From the NCBI GenBank assembly GCA_041688015.1, contig JBDNIY010000002.1:103012-167011 (forward strand): a DNA stretch of 64,000 nt. The letters run 5' to 3'. Both the position numbers and the translations under genes were made by a program. The stretch comes from Parvibaculum sp041688015. GTDB taxonomy: Bacteria > Pseudomonadota > Alphaproteobacteria > Parvibaculales > Parvibaculaceae. Positions 1 through 7,046 of this stretch are shown here, piece after piece; position 1 is the stretch's first letter, and the number at the start of each line of letters is the position of its first letter. The notes under the pieces are model-generated. The model saw only the letters and a program-made list of their open reading frames with translations, ran no database searches and was not told the DNA's origin.

Positions 1-465
1 TTTGGCGCACATACGCCGGTGCATCATGCTGTGACGCGCCTTGGTCGAGCGTTGGAGCGCATCTATGCCGAAGGCGGCATCCGAGTGGTTGTGGACTGCC
101 CTGAAGACTTAGGCTTTCGCGGTGAAGCGCAGGACTTGGAGGAAATAGTTGGCAACCTGATGGATAATGCCTGCAAATGGGCTAAATCCCGTGTGGTGCT
201 GCGCGCAAAACGGCTGAGTGAACCGCGCCGCGGTCGCCCCGCCATCGTGATCACAGTCGAAGATGACGGGCCGGGTGTGCCGGAAGAAAGCCGTAAAGCG
301 GCGCTGAAGCGGGGCGGGCGGCTCGATGAAAGCAAACCTGGATCGGGCCTTGGCCTGTCGATTGTCACCGAGATTGCCGAGCTTTACGGCGGTGAATTGC
401 GGCTCGTAGATTCAGCCCTTGGCGGGTTAAAGGCGGAACTGATTTTGCCTGCCGCGAGCGGGTGA
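1..465 (+). CDS. Sensor histidine kinase, C-terminal ATPase part (cut by window start)
   Basis: The frame is open to base 1, so the N-terminus, membrane segments and phospho-accepting histidine lie outside. What remains is a HATPase_c domain: the N-box around VGNLMDNACKWA, the G1 box DDGPGVP, and the G2 box SGLGLSIV followed by ELYGG. The ATPase binds ATP and phosphorylates the dimerisation-domain histidine. The N-box resembles the PhoQ/FeuQ group more than the hybrid kinases; that is an inference from a short piece. Its response regulator is probably just upstream. It ends about 100 bp before the lipoprotein gene. Confidence 0.85.
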   Translation, partial: FGAHTPVHHAVTRLGRALERIYAEGGIRVVVDCPEDLGFRGEAQDLEEIVGNLMDNACKWAKSRVVLRAKRLSEPRRGRPAIVITVEDDGPGVPEESRKAALKRGGRLDESKPGSGLGLSIVTEIAELYGGELRLVDSALGGLKAELILPAASG

Positions 466-536
466 GCCGCGCCCAAGGTGAACACCAGATGAACGACACA
501 TTCAGGCCGCCATCAGCGACGATCCTCTAGGCTCAT

Positions 537-565
537 CCCCGTTCAATCAGTTCATCTCAACGGGG
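537..565 (+). promoter_or_regulatory. Hairpin in the leader of the lipoprotein gene
   Basis: CCCCGTT (537-543) pairs with AACGGGG (559-565) around a 15-nt loop. The right arm supplies the only purine-rich sequence before the ATG at 573, so folding could hide the ribosome binding site. The pairing is visible; a regulatory role is inference. Confidence 0.4.
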
Positions 566-572
566 TAGCAAA

Positions 573-1058
573 ATGAAATTCACACGCATCATCATCGCGG
601 GCGCCATGACGGCAGCTCTGGCTGGTTGCGCCCAACCGGGCTACGGCCCCTACGGAGGGGCAGGCCCCAAGCAACAGATCGGCACGCTTAGCGGCGCGGT
701 TGCTGGTGGTCTGGCCGGGGCTCAATTTGGCAATGGCACAGGGCGTCTTTGGGCGACAGGCGCGGGCGTTCTGCTTGGCGCATTGGCGGGCAATAATATT
801 GGCCGCAGCCTTGACCGCGCCGACCAACAATATCTCAGCCAAGCGTCATATCGTTCGTTTGAAACCGGTGCACCGGTCGAGTGGCGCAATCCCGATAGCG
901 GTAATTCGGGCATGGTCGCGCCGGGACGTTCATATCAGTCGGGCAACAGCTATTGCCGCGAATATACCCAGACCGTCAATATCGGCGGGCGGGCCGAACG
1001 CGCCTATGGAACAGCGTGCCGCCAGCCGGACGGTTCATGGCAGCTACAGAACGGCTAA
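573..1058 (+). CDS. Glycine-zipper outer-membrane lipoprotein, 17-kDa surface-antigen type
   Basis: 161 residues. The N-terminus is a lipoprotein signal with lipobox LAGC, so lipidation would fall on Cys19. A glycine-rich stretch (about residues 37-75: GAVAGGLAG, GAGVLLGALAG, IG) forms the glycine-zipper membrane segment of the Rickettsia 17-kDa antigen/SlyB-like families. The C-terminal half has two cysteines (in NSYCREYTQ and GTACRQPDGSW) at the positions usual for the family and ends with the typical GSWQ. These proteins sit in the outer membrane envelope; exact function is unknown. A clear terminator follows, so it is probably transcribed alone. Confidence 0.88.
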   Translation: MKFTRIIIAGAMTAALAGCAQPGYGPYGGAGPKQQIGTLSGAVAGGLAGAQFGNGTGRLWATGAGVLLGALAGNNIGRSLDRADQQYLSQASYRSFETGAPVEWRNPDSGNSGMVAPGRSYQSGNSYCREYTQTVNIGGRAERAYGTACRQPDGSWQLQNG

Positions 1059-1091
1059 CCATACGTTCACGGATGATGCTCTAAAAGGTAA

Positions 1092-1131
1092 GGGCGCCAC
1101 ACTCCTTTACGAGTGCGGCGCCCTTGTTCTT
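1092..1131 (+). terminator. Rho-independent terminator after the lipoprotein gene
   Basis: GGGCGCC then CACTC pairs with GAGTG then GGCGCCC, with one A/C mismatch and a 6-nt loop, followed by the T-rich TTGTTCTT. It begins 33 bp after the stop codon. Confidence 0.85.
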
Positions 1132-1210
1132 GGAACGGCTGCGACGCGACCTGCACATAAAGATGAGTGCTAGATCGCCCCGTTTGTCGCTCATGCGCAT
1201 TTGCTCGGAT

Positions 1211-1237
1211 CATGGAGGGAGCCCCGCTCCGTCCATG
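1211..1237 (-). other. Stem-loop downstream of the 36-codon small gene
   Basis: CATGGA (1211-1216) pairs with TCCATG (1232-1237), and the inner GGAGC pairs with GCTCC. It starts 16 bp past the stop of the minus-strand small gene. There is no T tract, so it is either a 3'-stabilising hairpin or a poor terminator. Confidence 0.4.
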
Positions 1238-1252
1238 AAGAGAATGGCTGGA

Positions 1253-1363
1253 TTATGCAGAAAGGTCCTTAGGCGTATCCGACCTTGCCTGCTTTGCCTC
1301 ACGACCCTCTGTCGAGATCAATATGCTGGCGATAGCAAACGGTGTCATCAAACCGTTAGACAT
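1253..1363 (-). CDS. Putative 36-residue small protein with extended Shine-Dalgarno
   Basis: An ATG at 1363 opens a 36-codon frame ending in TAA at 1253. It begins MSNGLMTPFAIASILIS and continues with a charged tail (TEGREAKQARSDTPKDLSA). The first half is hydrophobic enough for a short membrane-associated helix and the second half is hydrophilic. Support is mainly the ribosome binding site: 15 nt perfectly complementary to the 16S rRNA tail at ideal spacing. It lies 212 bp downstream of the YihY-family gene on the same strand. I do not recognise the family. Composition alone could not prove a frame this short. Confidence 0.6.
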   Translation of the reverse strand: MSNGLMTPFAIASILISTEGREAKQARSDTPKDLSA

Positions 1364-1380
1364 CGGATCACCTCCTTTCA
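1364..1380 (-). promoter_or_regulatory. Extended Shine-Dalgarno sequence
   Basis: The minus strand reads GAAAGGAGGTGATCC (1379-1365), the exact complement of the conserved 16S rRNA 3' end GGATCACCTCCTTTC, with 7 nt between GGAGG and ATG. Typical sites in this window match only 4-7 nt. No other 16S-like sequence flanks it, so it is not an rRNA fragment. Confidence 0.75.
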
Positions 1381-1575
1381 GTTGTTAAAACGAGTAGGGA
1401 ACTTGAGCGTGGGACGCAGGCGTAGTTACGTCAAGACCCTGAATGCAGCGCACACTTGAGATGTCGTGCGAGCGTTGGGATTCTGTCATTTTTTGAGGTT
1501 TACAAATGACGAGTGCCGCGCCGTTTTTGTACGCCGCATCGCGCGTCTTCGAAGGGGCGGACAAATCGCGACGAA

Positions 1576-2967
1576 TCACTGGCTGATTGGATCGCTGGTT
1601 TGCGGTAGAACCTCGACATCCTGCGACCGGGAGGCCGCAGTTTGTAGTGACGATGCCATCAGCATGGCAATCGTGGTCCCGCTTAAAAGATCGCCTTCCG
1701 CCGCACTGAGTTTGACAAAAAAATCATCCACGGCCGGAAGGTGGCCAAGCGCCTCGTCTGCGACGCTGCCCTTGTTGCGGGTTTTCCGTAATACGCCCAC
1801 GACGTCGGCAAGGCTGACCAGCCGGGCCGGGCGAACCGGGATGAGGCGGGACATGGGGCCATCGGAGCGCGCAATGAAGCCACCCGCGATTAACGCCATT
1901 TCGATCTCGGTCATAGCCTCGACGGGTAAGCGCAGGCGGCGCGCCAGTGTTTCGTCGGTCCATGCGTCACCACCGCCCTCGAAGGCTTCGTGGATCAGGA
2001 CAAGGGCTTTGACCGCCATATGTTGCTGCTGATGCGAGGTGAGATGAGCAAGGCCGATGATCGGCGATAGATGCTGACGCTTTTGGAAATAGAATGAGAT
2101 CGAACAACCGACCAAAAGAATGAGCCAAGCGGCATAGAGCCAGATCATAAAGACGACGAGGCTGGCAAAGGCCGAATAGACCGCCACATATTGCGCCGAG
2201 CGAACAACGAATGTGGCAAAGGCCCAGCCAGTGATGCCCCAAGCGATGCCCGCCACTGTCGCGCCGACAAAGGCGGAACTGAGCTTGACCCGCGTATTGG
2301 GCATTATCATGTAAAGGAGAGTGAAGACCGCAATCAGGACGACATAGGGCACAAGTTTGCTCATTTGCGAGATGAGAAACTTGATCGGTGCAAAATCAAC
2401 CAGCGTGCCGACATAGGCATTGGACAGCGCGCCCGCCATGATGCCGAGGAAGGTGACGAGCACCAGCGGCCCCAACACGCTCATGCTGACGATCTCGGTG
2501 ACCTGTCGCGTCAACGAGCGATTGGCCTCGACGCGCCAGATGTCGTTGAACGCCGCCTCGATTTTTTTGATCATGGAAATGACGGTGTAGATGAGAAAGG
2601 CAAAGCCGACCGTGCCCAGCACATTGGCATTCACGCGTTCGACGAACTCCATCAGCCGCGTTGTGATTTCCGTGCCTTGCTCGCCGAGTGGGCCGAGGAA
2701 CTGGCTGAGAAAATCCTGTACATAGACCGCATAGCCAAAGGCCCGGAAGATGGCAAAGGCAATAGCGATGGTCGGAACAAGCGACAGGAGCGTCGTATAG
2801 ACAAGGCTCATAGCCCGCAGATTGAGCCGTCCGTCGATCAGATCCCGCCCGACAACCCAGACGATCTGCGCCGCTTGAATGAGCGCGGCCTGCCAAGCTG
2901 GCAGGCCTTGTGGAGGTGTTTCCCAGACGAGGGCGCGGGTGCGGTCATAGATCAGATTTGCGAACAT
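1576..2967 (-). CDS. YihY/BrkB-family inner-membrane protein
   Basis: 463 residues. After about 40 residues come roughly six hydrophobic membrane spans to about residue 300, including the family-typical region around SLVYTTLLSLVPTIAIAF and a glycine/tryptophan-rich later span. The last 150 residues are soluble and look like a small winged-helix-type domain (around ETLARRLRLPVEAMTEIEMAL). The family was once called ribonuclease BN, but that activity belongs to another protein, and the true role is unknown. It faces the unrelated 480-residue gene across about 200 bp. Confidence 0.9.
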   Translation of the reverse strand: MFANLIYDRTRALVWETPPQGLPAWQAALIQAAQIVWVVGRDLIDGRLNLRAMSLVYTTLLSLVPTIAIAFAIFRAFGYAVYVQDFLSQFLGPLGEQGTEITTRLMEFVERVNANVLGTVGFAFLIYTVISMIKKIEAAFNDIWRVEANRSLTRQVTEIVSMSVLGPLVLVTFLGIMAGALSNAYVGTLVDFAPIKFLISQMSKLVPYVVLIAVFTLLYMIMPNTRVKLSSAFVGATVAGIAWGITGWAFATFVVRSAQYVAVYSAFASLVVFMIWLYAAWLILLVGCSISFYFQKRQHLSPIIGLAHLTSHQQQHMAVKALVLIHEAFEGGGDAWTDETLARRLRLPVEAMTEIEMALIAGGFIARSDGPMSRLIPVRPARLVSLADVVGVLRKTRNKGSVADEALGHLPAVDDFFVKLSAAEGDLLSGTTIAMLMASSLQTAASRSQDVEVLPQTSDPISQ

Positions 2968-3163
2968 GGCGGCAATGCTAAAGCGCGATTGTGCAAAGAG
3001 TAAGGGCCATCACAGGAAAATGACGACAAATCCTGCTGAATTGAGGCTCGAATGCGCTAGGGAGCGCTGCGCTTGATACCGCCCGTGAAACAAATATTAA
3101 GCATGACAATCTAATCTGTGCCCGTGGGTGCCGCGTTCGTTGCTGTGCCCACGCGTTAAGGGA

Positions 3164-4603
3164 ATGGTCGCGAGCTTTATGGAACCCAGTATCGGATCAG
3201 CTTTGGAAAAGCGTTTGTCTGCTTTGTTGGCGCGTCTTGCGCCGACAATGGCGATCAAACTTGCGTCCGGTCTTGAGCGCCAGCGCCTGCAAGGCGTTGA
3301 CGGGCTACCCTATGATCTCATCCTCTCGTCGCTGCGCCCAGTGCTCGAGCGCAACAAGGGCCCCAGGCCCGGTTTGCCCGATCCGCTGCGCCAGTTCTGT
3401 GCGCCGTTTGAAGATCTGCTGGTGAACCGCCGCGACCCGTCACGGAATTTGCGCCAGATTGCGCGCGCCTCGATCGACCCGGTCTGGATTTGGCTATCGA
3501 GCGAACTTCTGCCCGACGCATTGCACGACATCACCGCCCGCATCGTTGAGCACACGCTTAGCAATAACAAGATTGCGCTAAGCGGTTCCATCGCTGTGTT
3601 ACATGCCTCCTGTTCGGCCGCTCTCCTGTATGCCATTGAAGCGGTGCGCGGTGACATTGCCCAGCGCCGCAAACTCGAACGTCAATTGGGTGGCGAGGCC
3701 GTTGTCGAAGACGCGCGTGTGATGGCCGAAGCGTTGGCAGTGGCCCCCTTCATGCTGCGACTTGGCGAGGAACTTCCCAAACATATCAGTGATTTTGACG
3801 ATCATCTTGTTGCCTTTGTCGGCGAGCTTTACGAAGACGCGCGCGACGCGCTGCCTGAATATGCCGTCTATGTGCCACTGGCCGCGATGACCCGCCTGTC
3901 CGTGCCATGGCAGATCATGCGCCTTGCCCGTAAAGTGTCGGGCTTTGGCAATGACGCGGCCATAAACCGATCCGGTCTTGCTGAACTTGGCGAGATTTTC
4001 CTCGGTGAAGTCGAAGACATTGCCCGCAGCCTCGAAAACCTGCGCCCCGGCAAAGCTGACCTGCCGCAGATGGCCCGTGACATCACGCGATTTGCTGAAA
4101 TTTCGCAGGGTTTTATCGGCGAAATCGATATTCGCCGTGTGAGCGATTGGGGCCATAGAATTTTGACCGCGCGCGCCAAGCTGTCGGCCACCATCGCCGA
4201 AGAAATGTCGCGCTTTCAGCAAGACATCGCCAAGGCACTGCCGATCCATCAGATCGGCACCTACGGCAAGAACGGGCCGCGCCGCCCTGACGTGGGCTAT
4301 GAGCCCAACAATGAACGTGTCGCCAAACTCATGGGTGAAATGCAATTCCTCAGCGCCATTGGAGCGGTGGCCGATAGCATCGGCGTGCATGCTCATTGCC
4401 GTAGCATTCAGCAGCAGATCGAAACCTACCTGGTCGCTTATGAAGACGGGCTGATCGAGGAAATTCGTCGCACCAGCGATGCCGAGCGCGACAACGCACT
4501 GAACTTCCTCGATGTTGTTATCGATTGCCGCGAAACGCTGGGCGAAATCAAAGCCGCCGATATTCTGCGGCGTCGTGGCCGCGTGGCAGCCCAAGCCGCT
4601 TGA
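3164..4603 (+). CDS. Hypothetical protein, about 480 residues, unrecognised
   Basis: A long continuous frame with codon use like its neighbours, ending directly against the convergent PLP-enzyme gene (stops at 4603 and 4604). I recognise no domain. The protein looks mostly helical, with one weakly hydrophobic stretch (around IAVLHASCSAALLYAIEAV) that could be a membrane-associated helix, and charged helical regions elsewhere. The start is uncertain: GTG at 3128, ATG at 3164 or ATG at 3179, none with a well-placed Shine-Dalgarno. It may be an envelope or cell-shape protein, but nothing seen proves that. Confidence 0.75.
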   Translation: MVASFMEPSIGSALEKRLSALLARLAPTMAIKLASGLERQRLQGVDGLPYDLILSSLRPVLERNKGPRPGLPDPLRQFCAPFEDLLVNRRDPSRNLRQIARASIDPVWIWLSSELLPDALHDITARIVEHTLSNNKIALSGSIAVLHASCSAALLYAIEAVRGDIAQRRKLERQLGGEAVVEDARVMAEALAVAPFMLRLGEELPKHISDFDDHLVAFVGELYEDARDALPEYAVYVPLAAMTRLSVPWQIMRLARKVSGFGNDAAINRSGLAELGEIFLGEVEDIARSLENLRPGKADLPQMARDITRFAEISQGFIGEIDIRRVSDWGHRILTARAKLSATIAEEMSRFQQDIAKALPIHQIGTYGKNGPRRPDVGYEPNNERVAKLMGEMQFLSAIGAVADSIGVHAHCRSIQQQIETYLVAYEDGLIEEIRRTSDAERDNALNFLDVVIDCRETLGEIKAADILRRRGRVAAQAA

Positions 4604-5617
4604 TTACGGCAGCGTAAATTCCTCTTCATAAGCAAACAAGCCCGGCATCCCGCCCGTATGCAAAAAGACCAGCGTGTCATCGGGTGTGAACGTGCCGCGT
4701 TTGATCAGCGCAATCATGCCCGCCATGCCTTTGCCTGTATAAACAGGATCAAGCAGGATGCCTTCTGTGCGTGCCACAAGCTCCACCGCTTCGATCATTC
4801 CTTCAGTCGGCACACCGTAGCCCGTGCCCACGAAACCATCTTCGAGCACAACGACATTGGCGCTTGGCGCGGCAAGGCCAAGGTGTTCTGCGGTTTTGGC
4901 GGCCAGACTGGCGATGTCGGCTTTCATTTTGTCTGTATCAAGACGATAAACGTTGATGCCATGGATCGCTGGGCCGTCATGGCGCAATTGCCGTCCAGCG
5001 ATGAGCCCGGCTTGCGTGCCGCCGCTGGAGGAGGCGTGGATGAGATGCGCGCCAGTGATACCGCGTGCCGCAAGTTCGTCGGCCATTTCCAGATAGGCGG
5101 CGGCATAGCCGAGCGAGCCCGTCACCGTGGACCCGCCTGCAGGCGTGAAATAGGGCTTGGCACCTGCTGCTTGCAACTCGGCCATGACACTCTTGAAGAA
5201 GGCCGTTGCGTCAGCTCCCGGTGGGATGATGCGCACGTCGGCGCCAAAAATATCATCAAGCAACCGATTGCCGGATTGGCGATAGCTCTGCCCTTGGTAG
5301 GGCACCATGTCCAACAATACGAGCACAGCTTTGAAACCGGCGGCCGCCGCCGCAGCAGCTGTTTGGCGCGCATGGTTGGATTGCAGCGCGCCGGTCGTAA
5401 CGATGGTATCGGCCCCTTGCGCCAGCGCTTCGCCGACCAAAAATTCCAGTTTGCGCGTCTTGTTGCCGCCGCCGCCAAGGCCTGTGCAATCATCGCGTTT
5501 GATGAAGAGACGCGGGCTGGCGGGGCCTAGGTGGGCGCGCAAGCGGGTCATCTCGCCGAGCGGTGTTGGCAGATGCGCCAGAGAAAAACGTGGGAAAGCA
5601 TCAAATGGTGATGGCAT
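4604..5617 (-). CDS. dcyD: D-cysteine desulfhydrase / ACC deaminase family PLP enzyme
   Basis: 337 residues, normal for the family. The PLP lysine is Lys53 in GGGGNKTRKLEF; GALQSNHARQTA carries the substrate serine and asparagine; the C-terminal LHTGG motif binds the phosphate end. Members cleave D-cysteine to pyruvate, sulfide and ammonia, or deaminate 1-aminocyclopropane-1-carboxylate; the sequence alone does not choose firmly. Its ATG overlaps the TGA of the upstream CoA-transferase by one base, so the two genes are translationally coupled. Confidence 0.85.
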   Translation of the reverse strand: MPSPFDAFPRFSLAHLPTPLGEMTRLRAHLGPASPRLFIKRDDCTGLGGGGNKTRKLEFLVGEALAQGADTIVTTGALQSNHARQTAAAAAAAGFKAVLVLLDMVPYQGQSYRQSGNRLLDDIFGADVRIIPPGADATAFFKSVMAELQAAGAKPYFTPAGGSTVTGSLGYAAAYLEMADELAARGITGAHLIHASSSGGTQAGLIAGRQLRHDGPAIHGINVYRLDTDKMKADIASLAAKTAEHLGLAAPSANVVVLEDGFVGTGYGVPTEGMIEAVELVARTEGILLDPVYTGKGMAGMIALIKRGTFTPDDTLVFLHTGGMPGLFAYEEEFTLP

Positions 5618-6837
5618 CAGACAACGCCTTCCGCACGAAAGCCTGCGATCTCAGCGGCCGAATAGCCAAGGTCGCCCAAGATGCTGTCTGTGTGCTCACC
5701 TAGCAGAGGCGCGCGGCCTTGCACGCTGCCCGGTGTCGCCGACAGGCGCACCGGCGTCTCCATGATCGGGGCAGGGCCGGGCAGGCCGGGAAAATCAACG
5801 GGTTTCAGATAGCCCATGGCCGCGATATGAGGATCATCCAGCGCCTGTTGCGGCGTGTAAACTGGGCCTGCTGGAATACGCGCTTTTTCAAGTTCGGCCA
5901 GTGCTTCGTCCGTCGTGCGCAAAGCCGCCCATGCGCTGGTGCGGGCCGACAGCGCCTCACCATGGTCGCCGCGCGCTAAGTCATCCTTGAAGCGCGGATC
6001 GGTCAGCCAATGGTCTTCGCCCATCAGCCGCGCCCAACGCTTGAACAGGGGGGCGCCAATCGCCTGCACTAAAATCCAACCGTCCTTTGTGCGCACAATG
6101 TCAGCCGGCCCCGCGTAGGGCGAGCGATTGCCGATGGCTTGACGGTTGGGCTTGCGCAATTCCTGTTCGATCAGATGAAAATTGAAATAGGCAAGTGCCG
6201 TTGAGAGCAATGCGCCTTCGACAATCTGCCCTTTGCCGGTTTTTGCACGCTCCATCAGTGCCGCCATCGTGCCGAACGCGGTGAGCGAGGCCGTACCGAA
6301 ATCAACCCAGGGTGCATAGCTTTTCACCGGCTCGTCGGGTCCGCCCGTCAGATAGGCCGCCCCGACCATGGATTGCGCCACGCCGTCAAAACCTGTGCGC
6401 TCGCTATAGGGGCCGCCATGGCCAAAAGCCGAGACGGTGGTGAGGATAATGTCGGGCTTGATCGCGGTGAGGCTCTCATAGTCGAGCCTCATGGCTTTGA
6501 GCGTTGAAGGCGGCAGGTTGGCGACCACAACGTCAGCGGTGGCGACCAACCGTTGCACGATGCCGCGGCCTGTCTCGGTCATGGGGTCGAGCGTCAGGCC
6601 GCGCTTGTTCCGGTTCATCTGGAGGAACATGGCCCCTTCGCCACCAGCGCCTGCCTCTGCGTCCGGTACAATGGGCTGCACAAACCGGTCTTCGCTGCCA
6701 TCGCGCTTTTCAATGCGGATGACATCGGCGCCCAGATCGCCAAGCAAGGCAGCGCAATAGGGCCCGGCAATATAGCGCCCAAAATCCAATACCCGGACGC
6801 CGGACAAAACCCCGCCATTCACGCCTTTGCCTGCCAT
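5617..6837 (-). CDS. CaiB/BaiF class III CoA-transferase
   Basis: Family III CoA-transferase moving CoA between acyl-CoA and a free acid. N-terminal LDFGRYIAGPYCAALLGDLG and the following GADVIRIEKRDG are the classic CoA-binding opening. NLPPSTLKAMRLDYE and the VDFGTAS region, with the likely catalytic aspartate, fit the family, as does the length. The frame extends to 6897, but GGGAGG lies 8 nt before the ATG at 6837, giving 406 residues. It precedes and is coupled to the PLP gene, suggesting a joint catabolic step; the substrate is unknown. Confidence 0.9.
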   Translation of the reverse strand: MAGKGVNGGVLSGVRVLDFGRYIAGPYCAALLGDLGADVIRIEKRDGSEDRFVQPIVPDAEAGAGGEGAMFLQMNRNKRGLTLDPMTETGRGIVQRLVATADVVVANLPPSTLKAMRLDYESLTAIKPDIILTTVSAFGHGGPYSERTGFDGVAQSMVGAAYLTGGPDEPVKSYAPWVDFGTASLTAFGTMAALMERAKTGKGQIVEGALLSTALAYFNFHLIEQELRKPNRQAIGNRSPYAGPADIVRTKDGWILVQAIGAPLFKRWARLMGEDHWLTDPRFKDDLARGDHGEALSARTSAWAALRTTDEALAELEKARIPAGPVYTPQQALDDPHIAAMGYLKPVDFPGLPGPAPIMETPVRLSATPGSVQGRAPLLGEHTDSILGDLGYSAAEIAGFRAEGVV

Positions 6838-7046
6838 CTGTGAGGCCTCCCGTTCGATTCTTAAGGGGCGCTGAAGGACGCGCCGTTCGTTGGGCACGAT
6901 AGGCGGACCGCGAAGGCAAGGAAAGCCTTAGGATTTGGCTCGCGGTGACCCTGCGGCATCTAAAATCGGGCTTTTCACTTTATTTAGAATTTCCCTCTAA
7001 TGTTTTCGACATTGGTGCGTTAAGGACGTGCCAAGAGGGGGGATCT

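Noticed and set aside
1361..1380. Fragment of a 16S rRNA gene
   Set aside because: Only the last 15 nt of the tail match; the preceding conserved helix sequence is absent.
1385..1579. 64-codon minus-strand frame upstream of the small gene
   Set aside because: No ribosome binding site, it overlaps the end of the YihY-family gene, and its sequence has no recognisable features.
1576..2967. Ribonuclease BN
   Set aside because: The old name for YihY proteins is wrong; this is a multi-span membrane protein without nuclease motifs.
2191..3003. 270-codon plus-strand frame
   Set aside because: Antisense to the YihY-family gene; very charged, no motif, no ribosome binding site.
3599..4594. 331-codon minus-strand open frame
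   Set aside because: It mirrors the plus-strand gene at 3164-4603, lacks a ribosome binding site and shows no domain; long antisense frames are expected in GC-rich coding DNA.
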